A stretch of 64,000 nucleotides of DNA from Pararge aegeria (Eukaryota > Arthropoda > Insecta > Lepidoptera > Nymphalidae): NCBI RefSeq assembly GCF_905163445.1, contig NC_053187.1, positions 5,766,001 through 5,830,000 on the forward strand, given 5' to 3'. Position numbers and translations under genes: made by a program. Under the pieces are notes generated by a model, which was given only the letters and a program-made list of their open reading frames with translations, did not search any database and was not told where the DNA came from. Shown piece after piece: positions 11,301-24,300 of this stretch. Every line of letters begins with the position of its first letter. Position 1 is the stretch's first letter.

Positions 11301-14100
11301 CCACAGGGCAGCGTGCTGAGACCTCACTTTTTTAAATTTTACTCTAACAACGAATTACAAATTTTGCTATCACAAAATATGTATTTTATAGTAGCATCGC
11401 TAATATAAACAAACATCTAACAATATTTGAAAATTGTGCGATTGAAACTACCCTGGTTAAGGTCAACAAACACGAAAAGTGTGTGTTTAAGTCTAAGTGT
11501 CTCTTTAACATGATTAGGTGATTTATTTAATAAATTCACAACATATAGTTTTATCTACATAAATACGGCTACCAAAATGTTCTTTCTCAGGATTACCACC
11601 GCGTCAAAGCCAACTGAAGCCGTGCGCCGTAGTCACTACACACTATAGCTGGAGAGCTGGTTGGAAATTTTAAAGAAGTACTTATGATACAATTTGAATG
11701 TTTGTAATACGTATCTTCTACTTTACCCTAGATTATTGTTTAGGCCCTCTAGGAAAATAACAGTAAACTTACTTACGTTTTCACAAAAGTTAGAAATTTT
11801 AATATATTGCGAGTTCACAACGGCAATTAGCAAACAAAAGAGAATTGATGGAGCCTGACCAATTCAGATGTCAAATATTTATTGTATACATAAAAAAATG
11901 TGCCAAATGTTGACGGCAAACCAGAATACAATTTCAAACCCCCAACAAAAAAATGGTAAAGTACCTTATCGTTTTACGAACTCTCATTTTTTATAAACTA
12001 CTTACTCAAAATTTCCAACCAGAACTCGGGCCACTACTGCCGCTATTGCGGCCGGCTACTTACTGTCGAGCGACACTTCAAGTCATATTTACACCTATAG
12101 GTACTGTATGTACGGATCGTACTATTGAATTATCGTTAATTACAGTAAACATTATTATCAATAACCATTTATATGTTAATTATAAAATTGCTAACTTTTA
12201 ACATTATTCAAAGTGGTGAATGTAATAAGATCTGTATCAAGAAACTTTACTAGAAAGTCTAACAGTGCATCCAGACGAACCTGATAGGAAAAGATTACGC
12301 ACTATGCATTCAGAAACATTATATATTTTAAGTCATCATTTCCGAAATAATACTTAAAGGTAAATAAAAGTAATAGAATAACAAATAATTTCTGCAAATT
12401 TGAAGAATTCCAATTTAAATAATTCAGTCAGTTATAGAAGTTCACATACAGTTTCGCTTAGACTTTATCAGAATCTAAAACGAAAACTCTTGAAAATAAG
12501 ATCAATTATTAATTTGATGATAATTATGATAGAAAAGAAGTACTAGGTAGTAGTAGGTCTTTAACACCACTCTGGATAATATTAATTATAAAGTAGATGC
12601 CTATTTCATAGGCTCCCATATTAAATTCTAATTAGATTTTATGTAAAAGCGATGTACAAATATCATAAAAACTTCAAGTCGTTCGAAGAAATGTAGATAT
12701 TACAATGATTTTGTAAGTGTTTATCATAAGGGCATTTTAATTGTTACAAACTCTATGGCAGCGCATTATATTTATATTTTAGTCCAAACTTCCAATAATA
12801 CGACCCGATATAATCACTCTGACCACACGAATAAAATTAGTATGGAGAAAATTTTGGTTTGATGGTACTAGATGTCTTAATTTAATAATGTATCAAGTGT
12901 ACAATGTTGAAAGATGAACGATTGAATATTTTAATATCAAATTTTATTCGCATGACTGTTATAGTTGGTATACTAACGTGAAGGCGATATCGTTCTCCCA
13001 TTCAAAATGTATTAGATTGTTATAAATTCATTTCTAAAATCATATTGTCATCGATTTTCAACCTTCAGAATAGTTAAGAAATATCCGTGCATGAATTCTC
13101 TACCACGATCTACGACAGTTGCATACATTGCAACAACCTAATTAACTACGAATAAATTCATTTCTTCCATATATTTAATTTTATTAATTTCATACGCACA
13201 TCAACATGTCAATACAATAAAGTCCAACCTTTTTTTTCAATATTTAGAAATACTTTACGTTTAAGTTTAGTTTAACACATAATAACGACAAGAGGCTTCT
13301 TTCAGCCGTGCCCCATTTGTAAATTAGTGATAGTAGAATAAGAATTCATGAGCGAACATTCAGTATATATAAAAGGCGAGGTTCCAACACAAGTCCTAGT
13401 ATTATCACAAACGAGAAACAGGTAAAACGGTAAAGTATCAAAAAACGTTGTGTCCCATATCAGTCGTGTTCTTTGTGCAATGCTATTTTATAATAAACAG
13501 TAATAACAAAACTTCTCTTGAAGTGTTGCTCAAAAGCCATTTGTAACCAAACAGCCTCCGAAAGACATATAAATAAGTGTAATTAATATAATATTCTCTA
13601 TATAAAATGGACCAATCATGGCAGTGAAAATTAAATCAGTGCTGTCATTGGTCGATTTGTACCACTCTTATATGTCTAGCAGACGCTAGTTAAAAGAACT
13701 GAGATATTATTTTCAAATTTCAATGTAAGTGATAGGAATTAATTGAATATAATGTATTAGTAAGTATAATTATTAGCATAATTTTATAACGGTACCAGCT
13801 TTTGAATACGTATGGTGACTTCAAAATTGTATGTTTTTGTCCCTTCTATAGATTCAAGTATTTCAAAAACATTACCTATCAGCCTAACTTTCAAGATTTA
13901 TATTACGAATCTTATTCTTGCCTTACTCCTACTAAATCTTTTCAATGTAGCCATATTATTATTATAAAATACAATGTAACAAAACTTTTTTGAAATTCGA
14001 AAATAATACCTCTGATCTTGAGATTGCGACCGATTTCATAGGATAAATAAATCCATTCCTTCATAGAATTAGCGACTCGTAAAAATGCTTTGCTAAAATC
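8320..14100. other. intergenic AT-rich DNA
   Basis: Includes a strongly AT-only patch at about 8640-8800. Short frames (9805-10014, 10497-10748, 11953-12201) show no family match or codon bias. No gene is supported. Confidence 0.6.
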
Positions 14101-14108
14101 TATAGTAG

Positions 14109-14855
14109 TTTAATTTACCGTTATACATATATTTAGTAAGTTATTAATGAACAAGGAATATTTGGAATATTTGAAACTTTCATAACAGTTTATAATTACT
14201 AGACCTTTCCAACCTGTAACGTAATCGCTCGTTCTACGACGGATTTCCATCGAGTGTTTCTATGTACGAGCTACTTTGATATGGTCTCAGTCTCAAGACA
14301 GTCCGCACGTCTGATCTATGATACACTCTCCCTACTCGAGCTACTGACTTGTGTCCACTATCGACACTCGCAGCGACGACAACGTACACTCCTTACGACT
14401 ACTGTTCAATTCGCGTTCATTGAGGATGACGAGCATGAGTCAGTGATTTGCAAGAATTCTACGCGTGTGTCGATGAGGTGTCGACTGTGTACGCAAGCCT
14501 CTGATATGTGGGATGATGTGTGTAGCGCTCCGGGCCGTCCGCCGAGGCCCCACCCGAAAGGTACAAAATTGGAACGTACCAACTTATACGTATTTAATTA
14601 TATACAATGTACAATACAATACGATAAACACTAAAGCGTCTACGGGGCGGTGCGCCGGCGGCCGACAAGGCCTACGCCTCGCGCGTCAGTAGGTAAACAT
14701 TCTCACAATAATATACATCGTAACTCGCTCTATATATAACAAACATTTCACGAACGCGCACCACGCTCGCTAAACAACATAATATACAGCTGAATCGTAG
14801 CACTCTTTCGATTCGATAAAAAAATTGACTAGAAAATCTCAATTCGCTATGAGCA
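14109..14855 (-). other. syd-1: probable 3' UTR of syd-1
   Basis: Sequence after the stop stays GC-richer than the flanking DNA to about 14220. No canonical AATAAA occurs on the minus strand here. The variant ATTAAA lies at 14109-14114 (plus TTTAAT), and the first AATAAA is at 13180-13185. The end of the transcript is therefore uncertain. A 126-codon open frame on the opposite strand (14254-14634) shows no recognisable protein. Confidence 0.45.
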
Positions 14856-15395
14856 CTATGTGTGCGTGGATGTCGAGGAGAATATGTCGGCGGCGCGCCA
14901 CGCCTCCGCCTCCTCCTCGGCGTCGTAATTCTGCAGGAACGGGTTGGTGGAGCTATAGCGTGGGCTAAGCGCGCCGGAGCCGCTGCCGCTCGAGTTGAGC
15001 GTCACCGCCAATCCCGCTGACGTGCCCGGGATGGCGGAGCGCGGCGATTCACGCGAGCCCCCTTCGCGGCCCGATGACTCCCTCGGCGTTAGGTCCCGCG
15101 GCGTCAAGTCCCTCGGAGTCGTCTCCCGGGGAGTGCTGCGAGGCGAGTCGCGAGGAGACGCGCGCGGGGAGTTTCTCGGCGACATGCGAGGAGAACTCGC
15201 CCGTTCCGGCTGGCGCAAGATCGATGATACAGAGCCACCGTGCTTGATCGTGTCCGCTGGGCTGTGACTGCCCGAGCTGCTACTGGGCGAACCGGGAGAC
15301 GTTACCGTCACCTGACGGGAGCGAGGAGGAGCGGGCAGTGGGCCTCGAAGAGGCGACTGCGGACGATATTGGCCTGCCCTGACTGATGAGAGAAC
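14856..15395 (-). CDS. syd-1: syd-1 exon s: last coding exon with S/T-P-R repeats
   Basis: Residues 1122-1300 and stop. Starts VLSSVRAGQYRPQSPLRGPL then PAPPRSRQVTVTSPG, a proline-rich basic stretch. It then carries about 14 tandem S-P-R, T-P-R or S-x-R units (MSPRNSPRASPRDSPR and on), a Gly/Ser linker, and ends FLQNYDAEEEAEAWRAADIF followed by SSTSTHT. The acidic W-containing end looks like a conserved terminal motif. Acceptor TTTTCAG. The S/T-P-R array should be a strong substrate for proline-directed or SR-type kinases (inference). Confidence 0.92.
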   Translation of the reverse strand, partial: VLSSVRAGQYRPQSPLRGPLPAPPRSRQVTVTSPGSPSSSSGSHSPADTIKHGGSVSSILRQPERASSPRMSPRNSPRASPRDSPRSTPRETTPRDLTPRDLTPRESSGREGGSRESPRSAIPGTSAGLAVTLNSSGSGSGALSPRYSSTNPFLQNYDAEEEAEAWRAADIFSSTSTHT

Positions 15396-18300
15396 CTGAA
15401 AAGCATAACCATCTTTTATAGTTCAGCATTCTTCGGTATTCTTCGGCATCCATGAGGATGTTCTAATGAGACTGAAATCTGACTTCTTCTTCTTCATTAG
15501 TGCGTGTGCAAAGGCAAGTGCGCTCTATAGTTCCTTTCCCAGAGCCCAGTCAGACTGTAGTAAGATAAATACTAATCAAGCGTGACAGCCTCCTGGAAGA
15601 CTTCGGCCTCACTCACGTACCGAGTTCAATCCCCGGCACAGACACATTACTTTTCGAAATTATGTATGTGTTTTAAGCAATTTGATATTATTACTTGCTT
15701 TAACGGTGAGGGATAACATCGTGAGGTAACCTACATGACTGTGTGTTCTCCAAAATATTTCCAATCACCAATCCGCGCCTGGCCAGCGTGTGTATACTAT
15801 TTCCCAAACCTTTCTCATTCTGGGACGAGACTCGTGCGACCGGCAATGAGTCGATAATGGTGACGATGAAATGCTAATCTATAACAAAATAAAAGTAATG
15901 TACATGTGCGGGCGGCGAGCGGTCGGCCGCGTGCCGAACCGAGAGAGCTGGCGGCGGAGATGCTGCTGATGCTGCCGCTTGATGCCGATATGGACTGACT
16001 GAGGGCGGAACTCGGCCTGGCAACATACAAAGCATTATATGTACACATAATTGAAAACAGGAGATTGTACTTTGTAAAGATCTTCGTATTTCAATCATAG
16101 TAAATCAATTTGTATCATCTCGTTGATAATTACCATTTATATGGCCAAGGCGTTAATAAACTTATAGCAGGCAGCACCTTCATTCTGGTCACCAGCTTGA
16201 TGATAGTTATCTTTAAGATCAAAATAATTCTAGATCTTAATTTTGAAATTCCGATTATGTTTTTGGTGATAGTGCATTATTGGGTACATCTGATATAAAG
16301 TGGAAGCTATGATTGTTTTGTTTTCATTTGTGCATGAACATTCAGTACTCCGATTTTGCGTGTTTATAAATTAATGTGCGTTATTGATCACTTCATTAAA
16401 TTGATGACGTGTAAGTTCGGTTTCCGATTTTCTTTCACCAAATGTTATTCCACGTTAAGCCATTAAGCTACCACAAAAACTAAAGTAACACTTAGTGAAA
16501 TAAATGAAGTACGAAATTTAACTAACAGGGTAACTGAAACACATAAAGCATAATGTTATAGACATAATAATAGTACGTAGATACAGGAAGATAACAGTTC
16601 GACACGGCTCCAATAGCGTCAACAGCAATCGAGCGGTAAAGCCTAGACTATGACGAATAAAGCTTTCCACCAACAACATAGAAACGTGAAATAGCTTAAC
16701 CATAACGTCACATACATGAATCAAATACATCAATCATAGCAACAGTAAATAAGCGGACAGTCGAAGTGGTAACACAGTCGATTAAACAGAATGTTCTACT
16801 GGGATATATTAAACAGGCAGATTAAATAAAATGTAAAATTCTTCTTCAATACGAGTCCTTTTTAAACTTAAGGGTAGGTATTTCTTTTACCAGGTCTACC
16901 ACAACAGCAGAAATATTAACATAATATTAAATCAAACTTTGTAGTAGCCAGATTTAGAGTGGTATGAGAATTAAACATGCCATAAACCTTCCTAACCCTA
17001 AGTTTTTAATAACTAGTATTGTAATGAGAGGATTTTCCATTTAATATCATCTGCCCTGGTCAGAAATCCAACGTACTCCACTGACTTTATAAACAATGAC
17101 AAAAGGTTCTCAGAATGCCTAGTCTAGTCTAGAATGAAAAGTCCTATTATTTTTTGCATTCATTCATTGTAAGCTTTAAATACATTACATGGTAATTAAG
17201 CACATGAAATTGATCTCGCTTACTCGAGTACTTATTCGAATATTTTAGCGGTTCAGAAACAGTAACCTTAAGGTTGACTTTTTATAACATATAGCTGTTA
17301 GTAATATTGAAAAATCATGAGAGCTTTTCTTTGCAATGAGATTTAAATTATAGCATATTTATAACTGCAATTTGTGACAGCAAACTTGATAGTACTTGGA
17401 GGTAATAAGTCAATTTTGACACAACAAGAAGCCTTTCAAGCATATTTACGATTTCAAAGCCATAAGAATCAGCTAGCTCCCTTTGGGATAAGCACCGAAC
17501 TTTGTAAGTGATAATATGATTATCGCAGTACCTACTAGACAAAACCATAAAGAACTAAACTAAAAATAAAAATTGCGATAATCAAAATATAATAACTTTA
17601 AGTTCGGTGCTAAGGCCACTAATTCTTCTACTGGACATAAATATATCTACATGCATGTGACGGTCTGATTACGGTCGTTACACGGTTATAAGTAGTGGGA
17701 GGAGATCTTTAAGTTTAAGAAATCTCTTAACCTTGGGGGAGGGTGGCTGAGGCCACTGGCGACGCACTGACTCTGTTTCCACGCGGCCCGGTTGCTGGCT
17801 CGCCGCGCCGAACTGTCTACAAACATACATGCGTTAAGGTACCGCTTAGTTAAATCAGCAACAGCAACACGAACGTACATGCAAACAGCAAAGAAAATAC
17901 GGCTACTGGTTAAAAATGAATGAGTTAGAGATGAGAAAGGATTTTATAAGTCTAGCAATGCTAAGAATAAATTTGAAATGTCGTGTTTAAAATATGATAG
18001 TGGTTATCACTATTCATATTGGAATGAAGCATTTTATGTGACGACCAATGAATCAAAACGATATGATTGACAGTCATTACATAATTCGATTTAAATTGGA
18101 AATAGTATGGAATAGAAAAATATATTAGTACTTAGATATTGAATAATAAAATAAAAATGAAATTGATTGTGAAGATAAATACGTATATACTTATTATAAT
18201 TTAAGACGTGAGAAAGTGCCCATTAAAAATAATAATGATTCAGTAAAAATCCTTTCTTATCTCAGTAAATTGTTAGTATACCATTTTATTCATTTCAGAG

Positions 18301-21300
18301 ATGTAGGTATAAGTGTTTTAACATTGATTTCATTCACACTTAGGGTCCATATTATTATAAAAAGAATTTCGTTGCTTCTTAATGAGCAATAATTATAACT
18401 GCTTTTTACCTCGAATAGTACAAACATTAAGCCTCTTTCTTTTTTTTATTTAATAGATAAGGATCGTCTCTGAATAGGGTGTTTTAGTATAATTTAATGT
18501 CAGATTATCAAGATTATGTACTGTTTATAATTTTTAATAGTCAAATGTTAGCGGAGGTAATGTAAAAAATGTGGAGAGTTATCACAACATTTAATAAAAA
18601 CGGAAAAAAAAGAAGCAACAACATAGACGAAGGCATTACCTGAACGTTTCGGCGGAGGCCATATCTGGAGAAGGCATTGTAAGACGTGTATTGGACGTTG
18701 ATACTCAAGTTCAGCTGTCGGTTGAGAATGCAGCATCAATGGTGGAGCCATCGCTACAGCGAGGTGCTGTGGAGACATTTTGTTGCGATCCTGCGCGGCC
18801 ACGACTAGAGCTAAATGGTCAAGAAGGAAAACCAGTGTAGCTCTAGCAGCGCGTGGTAAACACTCCACTATTGATGCCATAAGTCGTGCATTGCCTTCTT
18901 TGTCGTCGGGCAGGCATACTCCTGGAAGGTATAAATGTGAATTACCAAGTTTTATACGTTTCATTTTGTTCTCAAATAATACGAACAATACGTATATAAA
19001 CGAATTCTATTTTGTATTAAAACTTTGTAAAACTGTTTAGAATCTTCAAGTGATTTCCAATTATACAAGTCCAGGTCATTCATTATTACATTACTAAAAA
19101 TATTTATACTTATTATCTGTAATACCACAATTATTTTACAAGTTATTCTTTGTCAATTTTCTTTCTTTAGGTATTGTTATAAAAAAATCCATATTATTTT
19201 ATAAAAAATCAATCAATAACTGTAAACACTTACCAAGAGCATCCAGTGTCATTTGATACAAGCACCGGCTGAACAGCGGCTGTGGCAGTTCTGTCAAATA
19301 GTCCTTTAGGACACCGGTTATGACATTGATGTCAGGAACGGAATCAGGTGTAAGCTCCACCCCACGGGCGTTACGTTCAAAAGCTTCTCGAAGAATACGT
19401 TTCTTATTAGCAGAGCCACATAACCGATACAGACCTTTCAACAAAAAGGATTATTATTGGTAATGGTTTTGGAATATATACTATTGAAATTAAAAATGTA
19501 TTCACTTACACACGTATTCGCTAACATTACTATGAAAAATAGAAGTATATAATAAGTTGTATAATTATATTTGATTATTTTGTCTTGAAACTTAATACAA
19601 TGCGTACATCTGATTGACATTTAAATTTTTTGTGTATTTGTTAGCTAATTTGTGTAAATCAAACTAATCATGATGACATGGATGGGAGTTAAAATATTTA
19701 TTTCATCACTCTTATTTTTAGTGTTATGTGAATCGACACTAACATTATCATTGAACTATGATATGAAAATATGGCACCACTTGTAGGGGCTTTTAGATGT
19801 AAAATCAGCTACGCTTCCTTTAAACTGTGGTTGAACTGGTTCCCATTTAAGATGAAGTTCACGGTGATAATATTATTAACACTGCATAGTTTGCTGCATC
19901 CAGAGCAGATTCATCTGATTTGTATAATTCAGATAAAATATCTCTTATCAAATACAGAATTTCACTAACCAATGATATCTAATCCACGTCTTTCAATCTC
20001 TTCAACACAGCGTCTAACAACAAGGGGTACGGGTGCTGCGTGGGGTGGTCGCAACTCGCGTGCTACAACTGCTTCTAACTCAGCACCAAATAGTGGGGGA
20101 GGTGCGAGCCTAGGCGCTGCTGGTCTTCGACGGAACAATTCGTGTGGTTCCGTATGACGTACGCGCATGTAAAGCGTACCTCGAGGCTCCATCTGGTACA
20201 AAAACATAAAATTCGTGCAAGCGCTTTCCCAAATTGAAATCAGTTAAAAGGTACACTTCCAAACTAACAATATTATAAAATGTGAGGTGGGTCTGTTTTT
20301 TAGATCACACATCGTATTGATGATCTTTGATAGATTTATTGTTTACATCCTGAAAATAGACATGAAATGTTTTTATATCATAGAACAGGACCAGGGTAAC
20401 GTTTCCAAAGAATGAAACAAATCGTCTTTGTTACCTTCTTTCAGTTTCACATCAAAACCGATCTTAAAAAAATTTGCATCGGTAGCTTGAATTCCGCAAA
20501 CGGACAAAGGCATAAGCAGTTTTTATTTCAGGAATAATATTGGTTAAAGAACTGAACAGAACGTAGATGAATAGCTAGTAAACTGCATAAGCTCTAGTAG
20601 CACTTAAGTTATTGTATGAAATACTCAGATGCAATGATTTAATTTATACAGTTTACCGTCATTACCCTTACTTTTATGGCTAGCTGGTGCGATGGAGAGC
20701 GGGACAGTAAATCTGGCAGAGTCACTGCCCCACGGAAGCAGAGTTTGTGTCTATGTTGCGGGTCCCATGAATACACCAACACGTCTAGCTGTCTGTTGTC
20801 CACCAGCTCTAATTCAAAGGACTCGTCCCAGTCAAACTGCAGTTCACCAGTGCGGACCTGACAATGAAATAAAACATTGTAAATGCATTCCGTAATATTT
20901 TACTGTTACATTAATACCATCATCAACATCCATCTTACTCGTACTTATATATATATATATATATCGGAATAGTGTTCACATAATATCATGGACTCTTCTA
21001 TAGTAAGCAGTTTAACGACCTATTTACCTAAACTTATTCCGAGACAAGATTTTGTTACGCTACAGCCATATGCCCTGTGGTCGCTTATTATATAAAATAT
21101 GGAAAACGTTTTTTCGAAACTAAACATAGCAAAAATTCAAAAACGTGACTTCATTATCCACTCACATTAACTCACTAAGTCAAACAGCATTTTCATTCGA
21201 TTAAAATTTGCGACCGGATTTAAATCTGGTTATAGCATGAAGTTTAAGACGCAATTAATTACTTACCACCGTTCGAGCTTTATGTACTCGATCGCATTCC

Positions 21301-24300
21301 AGAACGCAATATAGATCTCGAGGTGCCACAGGAGGTTGAGGAGGTGCAAGTGGTCCTGATGGAGGGGATCCTGGCGAAGATCCCGTAGGGGCGGGACGTA
21401 ATCCTCGACCAGCAAGGAGATGCACCCAAAGCATTCCAGAAACTCCGCCAGAGATTCGGGACAAACCAGTCATGGACGTAGATAAACCACCCGTCCCCGG
21501 CTTCTCCACTTTGTATTTTAGGAACTCTAGAAAGATTGAAACATATTTTTAAAAACTTTTATGCCTAACACGTACAGCTATTATGAGATATTAAAACACA
21601 TTATATTGGTTTTCTGTTCTATTAATTAGCACCTGACTGCAGTCACGCGAAGATGATAGCGTGCTTTATCTGCACGTCTTTGTCGAAAATTGTAAATTCC
21701 CAAATTTACTTTGGAAAATATAGAATCTTTAATCTGACATTAATAAAAACACCGCGTTCATTACTGCATCAGGGAGTTCGTTATTAAAATGTAAATTTAA
21801 TTAAAAAAATATTACCATTAGGATTAATGTCCAGATGACGTTGGTGTCGCGATCCTGGTGTAGGCACAGGACTTGGATTTGGACAAGTAAACTTTGAACC
21901 CAGTTCCAGCAATTGTCTAACGCGACGAGCTGAAGGCGAACCGCTTGCAGTTGGGCCTAATTGTTGCGATGATAAGGACCTCGCGGGTAAGTGACGGGGT
22001 CTTTCTATGCGCCGGCTGGCCAATCCGAGTGATGAACCAAAACGACTGCCACTTTCCATCTAAAAATTAATGAATAGTACCTATATTGGTGCAAGAGAGT
22101 GGACTATTTGATGATAGAAAATATATCTATCTCGTCAAAAGAGTAGGTGTTATTTATTGTACTCGTATAATACGCGTGGAAATATTAATTATAATATAAT
22201 TTTTATCCGTACATGACATATAACAATATCTGTGATACTACTTTCTACATATTTTTCTACCTACCATTGATCGTTGCTTGCACATATGCTATTCTATTAA
22301 CACTTGTGTGTCGTATTATATAATTTATTCAGTCGTTTTTTTTTAGTATTAATTATTATCAGTTTAGTCATTCAAATCAAAGCTCTACACAATTTTTTAC
22401 TCACATTCTTCAGAGCATCGTGTATATTTTCTGCGGAATAGTGAGTTGGAAGTCTGGGGCGGAGTGTTTCGTACAGTGCGCTGGTGGAAGGAGCCCGGGA
22501 AAGCCACGCGCGGTATTCGTCTGATGTGAACACTGAGGGAGAAAAAGGCAGTCGACCTGAACACAATTCTTTAAAGATTTTCCTTTTTAGAGTAATATGG
22601 AGTTCAAAATGCTCGATTACCGTGCCGTACTTATCTTAACCAAAAATATAAATAACGCTCGGAGTTAATAATCAATTTAATCAAAATCTTTGGACGGTAG
22701 ATTGAAGGAAAACCTTACTAGGTTTTCCTTTTCTATTTGGAGCATAAGGAAAAGAACAGCATTACTAAATTAAATCTGTTATCTAAAGATTTTAGATTTA
22801 AAATAATAAGGTATAAGGTGATAAATAAAATCACAAACTAACCTCTGGAAGAACGTAAGTCCAACCGCGATGATAAGGGTTCTGGTTCATCTTGAAGGAC
22901 ACTTCCTGCCCGTCTGGATAATCCTAGTCTGAGTGCAAAAGATACAGGTATAAAATACCATCAACCTCATTATTCAATTTATGTCTTACACAAAGTTGGT
23001 CTTACCTTTGACCTGTTCCTCTGACGTCTCGTGGTAAGGAGTTGAACTTTGATCCAATATCCCTTCCTAACGTGCTGCTTCTATATCCACTGAGTCCTGA
23101 ATAGTAGGGTGTCCTTGTAGGCGCTGTTGCCTCTGTATCAGAGGAGTAATCCAAGCTACGATTTCTTCTGGTTGTTCCGAATTTACTGCCGTATGATGGT
23201 AAACCTAAGCCTGTTGTACCGTAACCTCCTCCAAGAGCTGAACTCAGTCCAGTTCCCGATAATCCTGTACCAAGCCCCGAACTCGTTAAGCCTGATCCGA
23301 CTAAGCTTGAACCTGTTAAACCGCTAAGACCGGTACTCGATAATCCTGATGGCAATCCATGTCCAAGCCCTGTTCCACTAAGACCAGTAGCGGTGAGACT
23401 GCTACCCGGTAGACCAGATCCTGGCATTCCTACGCCTCCGTAACGTTGACCGTATCTTGTTAAACTGGACGCTAGAAAGATAAAGCAAGAGTCATATTCT
23501 TTAATTCTGTTAGCGGAAATATATTTATAACCGTTACTTTTTATTGGAAAAACATACCGGCACCAGGTCCCGCTGTGGAGGCCTTCAAACTAGAACGTAG
23601 TAACGAGTGTCGACCGAAATCTGAATGTGTCTCAGCTCTTGGTAGTTGTTGTTCTGAACCCGACCGCGGTACTCTTCCCCCAAAACGTGTGCTATTAAAA
23701 AATATGACAATTAATAAAAAGTTTTAGTATATATATTTGATGATCGAGGTTCAATTAAAGAAAGTTCAACCGAGGTTGGCACGAATCGTACGAAATTTAA
23801 TGTATAAAAAATTACCAAATTTAATGTATAATGTAATGTATAATTAATTTGTTCTAAATGTCTTTTACCTTCCAGTTTCCGATGGATAGAAGGAGTGCAC
23901 TTTTTCTGCCAAACTTTCCAATGTGTTGGGATATGAGCGTTCGTACGGCACAAAATGTGTCGCTTGAGACTTTGGCTGCTCCGTTATAACCGGCGGTGGC
24001 GGTCTATAGCTGTAAGATCGTATTAAAAAATATCAAAATTGACATTTTTAGTTTTAGAAAACCATATTTGCAGAAAAATTGTTAACTCAATGTTCTGATC
24101 CGTCTCATAAAATCCGTCAATAAAAATGACTAATTTTTGGAAGCTTTTTTTTAAACGCTTTAGTAATTCGAGAGACTTCCCCTACATATTATAAAAAAAC
24201 ATCATGATGATCCATTATCATAGCATGTGGTGAGGTGGCCAATATGCATTTGACTTTGATGGCTGCAGCTTAACGTAGCTAATCGCAATGTTTAGTGGAT

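Noticed and set aside
14254..14634. 126-codon open frame on the plus strand
   Set aside because: It lies opposite the probable 3' UTR of syd-1, shows no domain or family similarity, and is probably open because of the GC-richer base composition.
14995..15267. 90-codon plus-strand frame opposite the last syd-1 exon
   Set aside because: Mirror of the S/T-P-R repeat coding strand; the repeat makes the complement open too.
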